A stretch of 64,000 bases of DNA from Azospirillum brasilense (GTDB taxonomy: Bacteria > Pseudomonadota > Alphaproteobacteria > Azospirillales > Azospirillaceae): positions 2,667,501-2,731,500 of the forward strand of contig NZ_CP032345.1 of assembly GCF_005222205.1 (NCBI RefSeq), written 5' to 3'. This document shows, in pieces, positions 1 to 8,489 of this stretch; within the stretch, counting starts at the first letter, position 1; the number at the start of each line of letters is the position of its first letter. Both the position numbers and the translations under genes were made by a program. The notes beneath the pieces were generated by a model that saw nothing but the letters and a program-made list of their open reading frames with translations, had not been told where the DNA came from and did not search any database.

Positions 1-1070
1 TGGGGGTCGGGATGCTGGGCGTCGGTGATGGTGCGGTAGAGCGGGTCCTGTTCGACCCGGCGGGCGATGCGGTCCATCATCGACACCGCCTCAATGGGGT
101 AGGTGCCCGCCGCCGTCTCGGCCGAGAGCATCACGGCGTCCGCCCCGTCATAGACCGCGGTCGCCACGTCCGACGCCTCGGCGCGGGTCGGGGCGGGGGA
201 GCCGATCATCGACTCGAGCATCTGCGTGGCGACGATCACCGGCTTTCCGGCCTTGCGCGATTCGCGGATGATGCGCTTCTGGATGCTCGGCACGTCCTCC
301 GCCGGCATCTCGACGCCGAGGTCGCCGCGGGCGACCATGACGCCGTCCGACAGCTCGACGATGCGTTCCAGGTGTTGGATGGCCTGCGGCTTCTCCATCT
401 TCGACAGCAGGGCGGCGCGCCCGGCGACCAGCTTGCGCGCCTCCGCCACATCCTCCGGCCGCTGCACGAAGGACAGGGCCACCCAGTCCACCCCCTGGTC
501 GAGCGCGAAGGCCAGATCCTCGTGATCCTTCGGGGTCAGCGGCGTCAGCGGCAGGACGACGCCGGGAACGTTCACGCCCTTGCGGTCGGACAGGCGGCTG
601 CCGGACAGCACGACGCAGTCGGCGTGGTCCGGGCTGCAATCGACGACGCGCAGGCGGACCTTCCCGTCATCCACCAGCAGCTCCGCCTCCGGCTCCAGAG
701 CCGCGAAGATCTCCGGGTGGGGCAGGCCGACGCGGGTCGCGTCGCCCGGCTCGTCGGAGAGGTCGAGGCGGATGCGGTGCCCCGGCCCGACGGTGACCGG
801 GCCGTCGGCGAAGGTGCCCAGCCGCAGCTTCGGCCCCTGCAGGTCGGCCATGACCGCGATGGGGTGGTCGAGTTCCGCCTCCAGCGCGCGCAGCGTGGCG
901 AGGCGCTGGCCATGGTCCTCGTGCGTGCCGTGGCTGAAGTTCAGGCGGAAGACATCCACGCCCGCCTCGAACAGCGCGCGGATCTTCTCCGGCGTGGCGG
1001 TGGCCGGCCCCAGCGTGGCGACGATCTTGGTCAGGCGGAAGCGCCGGAAGGGGATGCCTTTGCGGGTCAT
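1..1070 (-). CDS. pyk: Pyruvate kinase, 3' end cut by window edge
   Basis: Cytoplasmic glycolytic enzyme that converts phosphoenolpyruvate and ADP to pyruvate and ATP. The reverse strand reads [20 protein letters not shown] from an ATG at 1070. It then shows the family landmarks in order: [39 protein letters not shown], the Mg/substrate signature [11 protein letters not shown], and TQMLESM followed by the [19 protein letters not shown] block. About 356 residues are present; the missing part is the end of the A domain and the C-domain. An AAGG lies 8-9 bases before the start. The gene is divergent from the alpha ribosomal operon and not functionally tied to it. Identification is very secure. 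Confidence 0.95.
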   Translation of the reverse strand, partial: MTRKGIPFRRFRLTKIVATLGPATATPEKIRALFEAGVDVFRLNFSHGTHEDHGQRLATLRALEAELDHPIAVMADLQGPKLRLGTFADGPVTVGPGHRIRLDLSDEPGDATRVGLPHPEIFAALEPEAELLVDDGKVRLRVVDCSPDHADCVVLSGSRLSDRKGVNVPGVVLPLTPLTPKDHEDLAFALDQGVDWVALSFVQRPEDVAEARKLVAGRAALLSKMEKPQAIQHLERIVELSDGVMVARGDLGVEMPAEDVPSIQKRIIRESRKAGKPVIVATQMLESMIGSPAPTRAEASDVATAVYDGADAVMLSAETAAGTYPIEAVSMMDRIARRVEQDPLYRTITDAQHPDP

Positions 1071-1404
1071 GGGTCTGCCTTCTGATGTGCGCCGTTCGGG
1101 TTGTTCCGTTCGGGGCGGGCCGTTCATCTCAAGTTCTGCCGTCCGGCTTGTCAACCGCGGGCATCCTCCCCACAATGGTGGGGCACCGGGAAAAGCACGG
1201 TAACGCCGCAGAACGGCCTTGACAGATTTCCGGCTTTTTCTATAGTCGCACCCTCCCGCGGCCCAACCGGCCCGGCGGGAGACATTGTGCGTCCCGTATC
1301 CGTGTTTTGCCGTCCGGCCTTCGGGCCTCGGCGCCCGGATCGGGGATCAATCGGTGTGTAGGCGGCCCATGAGGGCTGCCGTTGAGATATCGAGGAGAGC
1401 AGGC
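1071..1404. other. Divergent spacer between pyk and rpsM
   Basis: A 334-base gap holds the control regions of two divergent genes. On the plus strand it contains a near-consensus sigma-70 promoter (1219-1246) and then a leader of roughly 150 bases ending in a strong GAGGAG ribosome binding site. The leader includes a small GGCC-TTCG-GGCC hairpin. I see no convincing small gene in it. Confidence 0.6.
1219..1246 (+). promoter_or_regulatory. Sigma-70-type promoter of the alpha ribosomal operon
   Basis: TTGACA at 1219-1224 and TATAGT at 1241-1246 with a 16-base spacer. This is a perfect -35 and a five-of-six -10, unusually good for this GC-rich genome. It is correctly oriented for rpsM and would give a leader of about 150 nt. 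Confidence 0.75.
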
Positions 1405-1773
1405 GTGGCGCGTATCGCTGGCGTCAACATCCCCGCGCAGAAGCGCGTGGAGATCGCGTTGACCTACATTCATGGCATCGGCCCCTTCAAGGCCAAGGAA
1501 ATCTGCACGAAGCTGGAGATCCCGGCGGAGCGCCGTGTGAATCAGCTCACGGACGACGAGATCCTCAAGATCCGCGAGACCATCGACGCCGACTACCGCG
1601 TCGAGGGCGACCTGCGCCGTTCGGTCGCCATGAACATCAAGCGTCTGATGGACATGGCCTGCTACCGTGGCCTGCGTCACCGCAAGGGCCTACCGGTCCG
1701 CGGCCAGCGCACCCACACGAACGCCCGCACCCGCAAGGGTCCGGCCAAGCCGATCGCCGGCAAGAAGAAGTAA
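1405..1773 (+). CDS. rpsM: 30S ribosomal protein S13
   Basis: Small-subunit head protein contacting 16S rRNA, the P-site tRNA and the bridge to the large subunit. The 122-residue product starts at a GTG ([19 protein letters not shown]), preceded by GAGGAGAGCAG; an upstream in-frame ATG at 1285 would add 40 unrelated residues and is rejected. The helix-two-turn-helix region ([14 protein letters not shown]) and the C-terminal [16 protein letters not shown] followed by the basic KKK tail are typical. The length equals the family norm. First gene of the rpsM-rpsK-rpoA-rplQ operon. The usual upstream neighbours secY and adk are absent here. Confidence 0.97.
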   Translation: MARIAGVNIPAQKRVEIALTYIHGIGPFKAKEICTKLEIPAERRVNQLTDDEILKIRETIDADYRVEGDLRRSVAMNIKRLMDMACYRGLRHRKGLPVRGQRTHTNARTRKGPAKPIAGKKK

Positions 1774-1788
1774 GAGGACGCACGGACC

Positions 1789-2187
1789 ATGGCCAAGCCC
1801 TCAGCCGCTTCGCAGCGTCTTCGTCGTCGCGAGCGCAAGAACATCACCGCCGGCGTCGCTCACGTGAACGCCTCCTTCAACAACACGATGATCACCATCA
1901 CCGACGCGCAGGGCAACACCATCGCCTGGTCGTCGTCGGGCACGATGGGCTTCAAGGGCTCGCGCAAGTCGACCCCCTACGCCGCCCAGGTCGCCGCCGA
2001 GGACGCGGGCCGCAAGGCCCAGGAGCACGGCATGAAGACCCTCGAGGTCGAGGTGAAGGGTCCGGGTTCGGGGCGTGAGTCGGCGCTGCGCGCCCTGCAG
2101 TCGATCGGCTTCCAGATCACCTCGATCCGCGACGTCACGCCGATTCCGCACAACGGCGTCCGTCCGCCGAAGAAGCGTCGCGTCTAA
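1789..2187 (+). CDS. rpsK: 30S ribosomal protein S11
   Basis: Platform protein of the small subunit that binds 16S rRNA near the mRNA exit. The 132-residue product contains the S11 core [32 protein letters not shown] and the C-terminal [18 protein letters not shown], all conserved. It starts 15 bases after the rpsM stop with AGAGGAC as ribosome binding site, so it is co-transcribed. The next gene, rpoA, is separated by a structured 131-base spacer. Confidence 0.97.
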   Translation: MAKPSAASQRLRRRERKNITAGVAHVNASFNNTMITITDAQGNTIAWSSSGTMGFKGSRKSTPYAAQVAAEDAGRKAQEHGMKTLEVEVKGPGSGRESALRALQSIGFQITSIRDVTPIPHNGVRPPKKRRV

Positions 2188-2233
2188 GAAGCATCGCTAC
2201 TCCGCACCCGCGGGGATCCGCCGTTCCGGGACA

Positions 2234-2304
2234 GGCGCCGCAGCCATCGCGGCGCCATCGGATGGGAATGGCCGGTCCCCGCGGACGTGTGTCCACTCCG
2301 ATGG
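2234..2304 (+). promoter_or_regulatory. Structured RNA spacer between rpsK and rpoA
   Basis: The spacer contains a perfect 8-bp hairpin GGCGCCGC / GCGGCGCC (2234-2241, 2249-2256). It is followed by a second pairing of CCATCGGA (2255-2262) with TCCGATGG (2297-2304), and the second pairing encloses a small GTCC-CCGC-GGAC hairpin at 2275-2286. The downstream arm ends just before the GAGG ribosome binding site of rpoA (2308-2311). The pairing is read directly from the sequence. A role in translational control or mRNA processing is inference. Confidence 0.45.
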
Positions 2305-2318
2305 CATGAGGTAATACC

Positions 2319-3338
2319 GTGGCTCTTCAGAAGAACTGGCAGGAACTGATCAAGCCGAACAAGCTGGACATCCAGCCCGGTGACGACGCCGACCGCACGG
2401 CGACCGTCGTGGCCGAGCCGCTGGAGCGTGGCTTCGGTCTGACGCTCGGCAACGCGCTGCGCCGCGTGCTGCTCTCCTCGCTGCAGGGTGCGGCCGTCAC
2501 GGCGATCCACATCGACGGCGTGCTGCACGAGTTCTCGTCGATCCCCGGCGTGCGCGAGGACGTGACCGACATCGTCCTCAACATCAAGTCGATGGGTCTG
2601 CGCATGGGCGGTGACGGCCCGAAGCGCATGCGCCTGCGCGCCGAAGGCCCCGGCGAGGTGAAGGCCGGCATGATCGAGACCGGCGCGGACATCCAGGTGA
2701 TGGACCCGGACCTCGTGATCTGCACGCTGGACAACGGCGCCCGCCTGAACATGGAACTGACGGTCGAGACCGGCAAGGGCTACGTCCCGGCCAGCCAGAA
2801 CCGTCCGGAAGACGCCCCGATCGGCCTGATCCCGGTCGACGCGCTGTTCTCGCCAGTCCGCAAGATCTCCTACAAGGTCGACAACGCCCGCGTCGGGCAG
2901 GTCACCGACTATGACCGCCTGTCGATGGTCGTCGAGACCAACGGCGCCGTGAAGCCGGACGACGCGGTGGCTCTGGCCGCCCGCATCCTCCAGGACCAGC
3001 TGCAGCTGTTCATCAACTTCGAGGAGCCGACCCACGCGGTCGCCGAGGAGAAGCACGAGGAGGTTCCGTTCAACAAGAACCTGCTCCGCAAGGTGGACGA
3101 GCTGGAACTGTCGGTCCGTTCGGCCAACTGCCTCAAGAACGACAACATCGTCTACATCGGCGATCTGGTGCAGAAGACGGAGGCGGAGATGCTCCGCACG
3201 CCGAACTTCGGCCGCAAGTCGCTGAACGAGATCAAGGAAGTGCTGGCCCAGATGGGTCTGCACCTCGGTATGGAAATCCCGAACTGGCCGCCCGAGAACA
3301 TCGAAGAGCTGGCCAAGCGTCTGGAAGAGCCGTACTAA
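2319..3338 (+). CDS. rpoA: DNA-directed RNA polymerase alpha subunit
   Basis: Assembly platform of RNA polymerase and target of activators. The 339-residue product starts at GTG ([16 protein letters not shown]), preceded by GAGGTAA. The N-terminal dimerisation and beta/beta-prime binding domain spans about residues 1-235 ([17 protein letters not shown] near residue 45). The C-terminal domain (about 255-325) carries [20 protein letters not shown] and [16 protein letters not shown], the UP-element and activator surface. Length is normal. Flanked on both sides by unusually structured spacers within the operon. Confidence 0.98.
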   Translation: MALQKNWQELIKPNKLDIQPGDDADRTATVVAEPLERGFGLTLGNALRRVLLSSLQGAAVTAIHIDGVLHEFSSIPGVREDVTDIVLNIKSMGLRMGGDGPKRMRLRAEGPGEVKAGMIETGADIQVMDPDLVICTLDNGARLNMELTVETGKGYVPASQNRPEDAPIGLIPVDALFSPVRKISYKVDNARVGQVTDYDRLSMVVETNGAVKPDDAVALAARILQDQLQLFINFEEPTHAVAEEKHEEVPFNKNLLRKVDELELSVRSANCLKNDNIVYIGDLVQKTEAEMLRTPNFGRKSLNEIKEVLAQMGLHLGMEIPNWPPENIEELAKRLEEPY

Positions 3339-3356
3339 GTCTCGCAGGTTCCATTG

Positions 3357-3441
3357 CCCCCTCCCTGACCCTCCCCCGCTTCGCAAGGGAGGGGATGATC
3401 TCCCTCCCTCGCCGAAGGCGGGGGAGGGCGCCGGGGAGGGG
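3357..3441. repeat. GC-rich inverted-repeat element inside the alpha operon
   Basis: The left arm begins CCCCTCCCTGACCCTCCCCC at 3357. An inner GCTTCGC tract follows, and the right arm (about 3411-3441) is an imperfect reverse complement ending in GGGGAGGGG. The arms differ by small insertions. The element fills much of the 216-base rpoA-rplQ spacer and resembles in style the CCCTCTCCC element at 18114-18256. It probably folds as a long RNA hairpin. It may attenuate or stabilise the operon mRNA; its role is unknown. Confidence 0.6.
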
Positions 3442-3554
3442 CCAAGTTCCCAGGGCCACCAACCGGCCCGCCCCGCACCGTACCAGCCGAAAACTGGGCG
3501 GTCGGGTTCACCACCGGCTCCCCGAGGGGGGCCACGCCATGAAGGAGGACCGTC

Positions 3555-3977
3555 ATGCGTCACGGCGTTTCCGGACGTAAGTTCAGCAAGACCACCAGCC
3601 ACCGCAAGGCCATGTTCTCGAACATGGCGAATGCGCTGATCAAGCACGAGCAGATCAAGACGACCCTGCCGAAGGCCAAGGATCTGCGCCCGATCGTCGA
3701 GCGTCTGATCACGCTCGGCAAGAAGGGTGGCCTCGCCAACCGCCGTCTCGCCTTCGCGCAGCTGCGCGACGACGCGATGGTGACCAAGCTGTTCACCGTC
3801 CTGGCCGACCGCTACAAGGACCGCCAGGGTGGCTACAGCCGCGTCCTGAAGGCCGGCTTCCGCTACGGCGACGCCGCCGCCATGGGCGTGATCGAGCTGG
3901 TCGACCGCGACGTCGCCGCCAAGGGCCAGGATTCGGGCCCGGTGGAGATCAAGGACGAGGTCGAGGCCGAGGGCTGA
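3555..3977 (+). CDS. rplQ: 50S ribosomal protein L17
   Basis: Large-subunit protein near the peptide exit tunnel. The 140-residue product has the hallmark start [20 protein letters not shown] and the conserved [20 protein letters not shown] and [19 protein letters not shown] blocks. The acidic C-terminal tail ([10 protein letters not shown]) is longer than in E. coli and common in alphaproteobacteria. A textbook AAGGAGG lies 7 bases before the ATG. Last gene of the alpha operon. Confidence 0.97.
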   Translation: MRHGVSGRKFSKTTSHRKAMFSNMANALIKHEQIKTTLPKAKDLRPIVERLITLGKKGGLANRRLAFAQLRDDAMVTKLFTVLADRYKDRQGGYSRVLKAGFRYGDAAAMGVIELVDRDVAAKGQDSGPVEIKDEVEAEG

Positions 3978-4057
3978 GCCCACGGTTGAGCTTTCGTGAA
4001 ATCTTGTCGCCGCCGTTGCCCACCGGGTTTCGGACGACGATATAGGTGACCGACCGG

Positions 4058-4100
4058 CCCTCCCTTCGGGTTCACCCCCGGAGGGAGGGTTTCCGGTTTT
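4058..4100 (+). terminator. Probable terminator of the alpha operon
   Basis: CCCTCCC (4058-4064) can pair with GGGAGGG (4083-4089), followed by the T-rich stretch TTTCCGGTTTT. The loop is long (18 bases), so strength is uncertain. It sits about 80 bases after rplQ and before the next start codon. Confidence 0.45.
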
Positions 4101-4138
4101 CGGGTTCCGCCACTTCGGGAGGGCGCCGCGCGCGCGGT

Positions 4139-4717
4139 ATGCTGAAACCTCTCTACAACCGGATTCTCAAGCTCTCCGCCCGCAAGGACGCCGTCTGGTG
4201 GATGTCCGCCGTCTCCTTCGCGGAAAGCTCCTTCTTCCCCCTCCCGCCCGACGTCATGCTGGTGCCGATGTGTCTGGCGGAGCCCAAGAAGCTCTGGCGC
4301 TACACCAACATCTGCGCACTGGCCTCGCTGATCGGCGGGCTGTTCGGCTACGCGGTCGGGTTCTATCTGTTCGAGAGCATCGGACGGCTGATCATCGACC
4401 TCTACAACGCGCAGGAGTCGTTCCAGCGCTTCCAGGACATGTTCGCCGAATTCGGCCCCTGGTTCCTGATTCTCAAGGGCATCACGCCCATACCCTACAA
4501 ATTGCTGACGATCACCGCGGGATTCGCGCACCTCGACCTGACGGTGTTCATCCTGTGCTCGATCGTCGCACGATTCTCGCGATTCTACATGATCGCGATC
4601 CTGCTGCATTTCTACGGGCCGCAGGTGCGCGACATCATCGAGAAGCGGCTGATGCTGGTGACGACCGTTCTGCTGGTCATCATCATCGGCGGACTGCTGA
4701 GCTTCAAGTTCGTGTGA
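4139..4717 (+). CDS. YqaA/DedA-type (SNARE-associated fold) inner-membrane protein
   Basis: A 192-residue protein with about four to five hydrophobic segments. After MLKPLYNRILKLSARKDAVW comes the family region AVSFAESSFFPLPPDVMLVP (the conserved E-x-x-x-P-x-P-x-D re-entrant motif), then a glycine-rich membrane segment, FLILKGITPIPYKLLTITAG (conserved G-x-x-P-x-P-K) and a C-terminal membrane helix. These motifs are typical of the YqaA branch of the DedA superfamily, whose members are linked to lipid flipping and membrane homeostasis. A GTG at 4046 would overlap the terminator hairpin and is rejected in favour of the ATG at 4139. The substrate is not predictable. Confidence 0.8.
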   Translation: MLKPLYNRILKLSARKDAVWWMSAVSFAESSFFPLPPDVMLVPMCLAEPKKLWRYTNICALASLIGGLFGYAVGFYLFESIGRLIIDLYNAQESFQRFQDMFAEFGPWFLILKGITPIPYKLLTITAGFAHLDLTVFILCSIVARFSRFYMIAILLHFYGPQVRDIIEKRLMLVTTVLLVIIIGGLLSFKFV

Positions 4718-4795
4718 GCGGCGCGGGGCTCGGCCCCGCGCGTCACCCGCATTCATCCGGTCAACATCAAATCCGGCCAGATCAATCCGGCCAGA

Positions 4796-5059
4796 TCAAT
4801 CCGGCATCCCGCGGTCCTGGCGGTTGCGCTCCGACGGGGGCAGGGCGTTGCGCTCGCGGCGGTCGCGCATGACCATCACGCCGATGGCCAGCGCCATGCC
4901 GATGCCGGCCAGCAGGGGCAGGACGATCTCGCCGGCGCTGACGGTGGGCATGGCGAGCATGCGCACGACGAGCAGCAGCAGGCCGCCGATCAGCAACGCC
5001 ACGAAGACGGTGGTCGAGGTCCGGCGGCGCGGCGACGGGCCGGGGTTGTTGGGACTCAT
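4796..5059 (-). CDS. Small two-helix membrane protein, unknown function
   Basis: An 87-residue product from the ATG at 5059 (MSPNNPGPSPRRRTSTTVFV). AAGGGA lies 9 bases upstream, whereas for the alternative ATG at 5068 the same AAGGGA would touch the start codon. A basic proline-rich N-terminus is followed by two transmembrane helices (about residues 16-36 and 44-66) and a charged C-terminus (MRDRRERNALPPSERNRQD). No family recognised. Convergent with the yqaA-like gene. Confidence 0.6.
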   Translation of the reverse strand: MSPNNPGPSPRRRTSTTVFVALLIGGLLLLVVRMLAMPTVSAGEIVLPLLAGIGMALAIGVMVMRDRRERNALPPSERNRQDRGMPD

Positions 5060-5183
5060 TTGAGGCATTCCCTTATCGCTTGCGTTCCCGGCATAGTGGG
5101 CGCCGAGCCCGCGGCATGGTCCATGCGGGGGACCATCCGCCAACGTCCGGGGTCACGCAAGAACAATGGGAGTCAAAGCCGAG

Positions 5184-5576
5184 ATGTTCCGTCCGAAACT
5201 CATTCTGGGGCCGGTGCTGGCCCTCGCCATGGTTGCGCTCGCCGCCTGCGCGGACGCGCCGGGGCGTTCATCCGGCGCCGCCGTGGGCGGTGCTCCGGCG
5301 GCCTCCACCACGCCGTCCACCGGCGCGCCATCCACGCCGCGCCCGGCCCGTGGGGTCGAGGACCCGTCGCTCCGCCTCGACGGCGGCGTCGGCAGCGACG
5401 ATTCCTGTCGCGCCCAGTGCGAGCGCAGCAACAACTCCTGCATGGACTCGGTGGCCGCGCGCACGCAGAGCGGGCTTGACCGTCCGGACCGTGGCGGCAT
5501 CTTCTCGCCGACCGACAACTGCCAGCATTCGCTGCGCATGTGCTACCAGCGCTGCGGCGCGCCCACCAACCAGTGA
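5184..5576 (+). CDS. Putative lipoprotein, cysteine-rich C-terminus
   Basis: From the ATG at 5184 the product begins MFRPKLILGPVLALAMVALAAC, a lipoprotein signal with the lipobox L-A-A-C at residue 22. A Ser/Thr/Pro-rich linker follows, then a C-terminal part with six cysteines (SCRAQCERSNNSCMD and DNCQHSLRMCYQRC) that could form disulfides in the periplasm. An in-frame ATG at 5166 is possible, but the 5184 start gives a cleaner signal peptide. Function unknown. It ends 28 bases before rarA, so it may be co-transcribed with it. Confidence 0.65.
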   Translation: MFRPKLILGPVLALAMVALAACADAPGRSSGAAVGGAPAASTTPSTGAPSTPRPARGVEDPSLRLDGGVGSDDSCRAQCERSNNSCMDSVAARTQSGLDRPDRGGIFSPTDNCQHSLRMCYQRCGAPTNQ

Positions 5577-5604
5577 CCGGTCCGGTGCGATCGGTGGATC
5601 AACG

Positions 5605-6942
5605 ATGAGCAAGCGCGGCGACTCCGGAGCCACCGGCGGCCTGTTCGAGGCGGGCGCGCCCCGCCCGCTGGCCGACCGGCTGCGCCCGCGCAGCCTGGGC
5701 GAGGTCGTCGGGCAGGAGCATCTGCTGAAGCCCGACGGCCCGCTGGGCCGCATGGTCGCTGCGCGTCGGCTGGCCTCCATGATCCTGTGGGGGCCGCCCG
5801 GCTGCGGCAAGACGACCATCGCGCGCCTGCTCGCCCTATCCACCGACCTGCATTTCGAGCCGCTGTCGGCGGTCTTCTCCGGCGTGGCCGACCTGCGCAA
5901 GGTGTTCGACGCCGCGCGGGCGCGGCGCGCGGCCGGGCAGGGCACGCTGCTGTTCATCGACGAGATCCACCGCTTTAACCGCTCCCAGCAGGACGGCTTC
6001 CTGCCCTACGTGGAGGACGGCACCGTCACGCTGGTCGGTGCCACCACCGAGAATCCGTCCTTCGAGCTGAACGCGGCGCTTCTGTCCCGGGCGCAGGTCT
6101 TCGTGCTGAATCGGCTCGACGACGCGGCCCTGGAAAAGCTGCTGTCGCGGGCGGAGGCGGAGATGGGCCGCCCGCTGCCGCTGACGCCGGACGCGCGGGC
6201 CGCGTTGAAGGCGATGGCCGACGGCGACGGGCGCTTCTGCCTGAATCTCTGCGAGGAGCTGTTCGCCCTGCCGGTGCCGGAGGACGGCGCGCTTCTCGAC
6301 AACAACGCGCTCACCACCGCCATCCAGCGCCGCGCCCCGCTCTACGACAAGGCGCAGGAGGGCCACTACAACCTCATCAGCGCGCTGCACAAGTCGTTGC
6401 GCGGGTCGGACACCGACGCGGCGCTCTACTGGTACGCCCGGATGCTGGAGGGTGGGGAGGACCCGCGCTACATCGCCCGCCGGCTGACTCGCTTCGCGGT
6501 GGAGGACATCGGCATGGCCGATCCCAACGCGCTGGCGCAGGCCACCGCCGCCTGGGAGGCCTACGAACGGCTGGGCAGCCCGGAGGGCGAACTCGCCATC
6601 GCCCAGCTCGTCATCTATCTGGGGACGGCGCCGAAATCGAACGCCGGCTACACCGCCTACAAGAGCGCGGTGCGCGCCGCCAAGGAAACCGGCAGCCTGA
6701 TGCCGCCCAAGCACATCCTGAACGCCCCGACCAAGCTGATGAAGCAGATCGGCTACGGCAAGGGCTACGAGTACGACCACGACACGGCGGACGGCTTCTC
6801 CGGCCAGAACTACTTCCCGGAGGGGATGGCGCGGCGCGCCTTCTACCAGCCGGTCGAAAGGGGCTTCGAGCGCGAGATCAAGAAGCGCCAGGACTACTGG
6901 GCGCGCCTGCGCGACCGCAAGGCGGCCGAGGGCGAGGAGTAG
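5605..6942 (+). CDS. rarA: Replication-associated recombination protein A (AAA ATPase)
   Basis: A 445-residue clamp-loader-like AAA+ ATPase (RarA/MgsA/WRNIP1 family) that acts at stalled replication forks. Visible features are the N-terminal PLADRLRPRSLGEVVGQEHLL, Walker A GPPGCGKTTIARLLA, Walker B with LLFIDEIHRFNRSQQDGFLP, sensor 1 GATTENPSFELNAALLSRAQ, and the RarA-specific C-terminus (DIGMADPNAL, AYKSAVRAAKETGSLMPPKH, FPEGMARRAFYQP). Length is normal. The order rarA-crcB-rluC-HAD-ATP12, as I recall it, recurs in other alphaproteobacteria, although two extra genes are inserted here before crcB. Confidence 0.95.
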   Translation: MSKRGDSGATGGLFEAGAPRPLADRLRPRSLGEVVGQEHLLKPDGPLGRMVAARRLASMILWGPPGCGKTTIARLLALSTDLHFEPLSAVFSGVADLRKVFDAARARRAAGQGTLLFIDEIHRFNRSQQDGFLPYVEDGTVTLVGATTENPSFELNAALLSRAQVFVLNRLDDAALEKLLSRAEAEMGRPLPLTPDARAALKAMADGDGRFCLNLCEELFALPVPEDGALLDNNALTTAIQRRAPLYDKAQEGHYNLISALHKSLRGSDTDAALYWYARMLEGGEDPRYIARRLTRFAVEDIGMADPNALAQATAAWEAYERLGSPEGELAIAQLVIYLGTAPKSNAGYTAYKSAVRAAKETGSLMPPKHILNAPTKLMKQIGYGKGYEYDHDTADGFSGQNYFPEGMARRAFYQPVERGFEREIKKRQDYWARLRDRKAAEGEE

Positions 6943-6949
6943 GAGCGTC

Positions 6950-7426
6950 TCACGGCTTCGGATAGGCGACCCCGAGGATCCACACGGGGGCTTCCGGCGG
7001 CCCGATCCGTTCGAACACGTAGGTCACGGTTTCACTGGTGAAGGGCCGCGCGCGAACGCAGCGCCCCGCCCCGTCGGTTTCTTCGCACCGCATCGAGGGG
7101 ACATGAACGCTCAGCGTCTTGCCGTACTGGATGCTGCCGATCTCGTCGCCGCACAGCAGTTGTCCCGGATGGCTGGTCAAGGCCTGCCATGCCGCGTCCC
7201 AGGACCGGCGGTCGGCGAACATCGGCGTGCCGACGCTCTGCCCGGCTTTGGGCGGTGGCTCCGCGCCCAGGATGTGCCGCGCGAGACGCCCGCCCTCCGC
7301 CATGTTGCGTTCGGGATCGGCGGAAAGCTGGACGCTTTGGATTTCCAGGCAGGGAGCGCTCCATGCCGGGGCGGTGGACAAGAGCAAGCCGGCGATGAGC
7401 AGTCCGGCAATGCTGAGGGTGGGCAT
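6950..7426 (-). CDS. Exported protein of unknown function
   Basis: The ATG at 7426 gives a 158-residue product with a clear Sec signal peptide (MPTLSIAGLLIAGLLLSTAP, cleavage after AWSA). GGAG lies 7 bases upstream. Mature features include two cysteine pairs (APCLEIQ, LLCGDE, SMRCEETDGAGRCVRA) and a C-terminal WILGVAYPKP. No family recognised. It ends 8 bases from the convergent rarA stop and is divergent from the DUF429-like gene. Confidence 0.65.
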   Translation of the reverse strand: MPTLSIAGLLIAGLLLSTAPAWSAPCLEIQSVQLSADPERNMAEGGRLARHILGAEPPPKAGQSVGTPMFADRRSWDAAWQALTSHPGQLLCGDEIGSIQYGKTLSVHVPSMRCEETDGAGRCVRARPFTSETVTYVFERIGPPEAPVWILGVAYPKP

Positions 7427-7528
7427 GGGGATACTCCGGTGCAATGATCCTGCGCTGACTGTCGGACGTTCCGTTTTCAGCATCGTGAAATTGGATTGGG
7501 GCGATCCGGAATGACGACGAGGGCCGCG

Positions 7529-8422
7529 ATGCCGGACTTGGGGCGCTTCATCGCCATCGACTGGTCGGGCGCCGCGGGCAAGCGCTACGCCGGCATCGCC
7601 GTGGCCGAATGCGGTGCGGAGGGGCCGCCCCGGATTGTCGTGCCCACGGAGCGGCAATGGTCGCGCACCGCCGTGTTCGAGTGGCTGCTGGATGGGCTGG
7701 AGCGCGGTCCGGCGCTGGTCGGGATCGACTGCGCCTTCTCGCTGCCCTTCGACGTGGCCGGACGCTACTTCCCGGACCCCGACGCGGCGACGGCCTTCGA
7801 CCTGTGGGACCGGGTGGAGGCGGTGGCCGGGGGTGAGCCGGACTTCGCCGGGGGCGGCTTCGCGGCGCACCCCGACTATGGCGCCGATTTCTGGCGGGCC
7901 GGGACCCAGCCGGACTGGTACCGCGACCCGCACCGGCTGACCGAGCGGGTGTGCCGCGCCGACGGCTATGGCAGCCCGCAGAGCCCCTACAAGCTCATCG
8001 GCGCCAAGCAGGTGGGCAAGGGCGGTCTGGCCGGGATGCGCATGCTGCGCGCGCTGAAGCAAGCGGCCCCGGAGCGGGTGGCGGTGTGGCCCTTCGATCC
8101 GTCGGGGCCGGGCCGCACGGTCTTCTGCGAGATCTACCCACGCCTGTTCCTCATCCGCGCCGGCTTCGGCCTGCGCAAGATCCGCGACGGGGCGGCGGTT
8201 GATGCCGCGCTGGCCGCCCTCGGCGCGCCGCCCGCCGGCCTGTCCGGGGCGCTCACCGACCACGACGCGGACGCGCTGGTCTCCGCGGCGGGGCTGCGCT
8301 GGCTGGCCGGGCGGGAGACGGTGTGGAGCCCGCCGGCGATGGACGCGCGGGCGCGGCGGCAGGAGGGCTGGATCTTCGGCGTGGGCGACCGGAATGCGGG
8401 GCTTCCTGCGCCCGGCGCGTGA
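7529..8422 (+). CDS. DUF429-like predicted RNase H-fold protein
   Basis: A 297-residue product. The start at 7529 (MPDLGRFIAIDWSGAAGKR) is chosen because GAGGG lies 5 bases upstream; ATG 7511 would add six residues. The pattern is that of DUF429: a first strand with Asp (AIDWSG), a second acidic strand VGIDCAFSLP, a late CEIYPRLF strand and a C-terminal DHDADALVSAAGLRWL helix. In this family the acidic residues form a presumed RNase H-like nuclease site. The biological role is unknown, and the assignment is from motif order only. Confidence 0.6.
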   Translation: MPDLGRFIAIDWSGAAGKRYAGIAVAECGAEGPPRIVVPTERQWSRTAVFEWLLDGLERGPALVGIDCAFSLPFDVAGRYFPDPDAATAFDLWDRVEAVAGGEPDFAGGGFAAHPDYGADFWRAGTQPDWYRDPHRLTERVCRADGYGSPQSPYKLIGAKQVGKGGLAGMRMLRALKQAAPERVAVWPFDPSGPGRTVFCEIYPRLFLIRAGFGLRKIRDGAAVDAALAALGAPPAGLSGALTDHDADALVSAAGLRWLAGRETVWSPPAMDARARRQEGWIFGVGDRNAGLPAPGA

Positions 8423-8489
8423 CAAGCCGCCGCAATTCTGGCTCTAATCCGCGCGGGATGTCCGTCGTCCCGTCCGTTCCGGAGGCTTC

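Noticed and set aside
8423..8489. Fluoride riboswitch before crcB
   Set aside because: The 67-base gap lacks the conserved crcB-motif elements and is too short for the aptamer plus expression platform.
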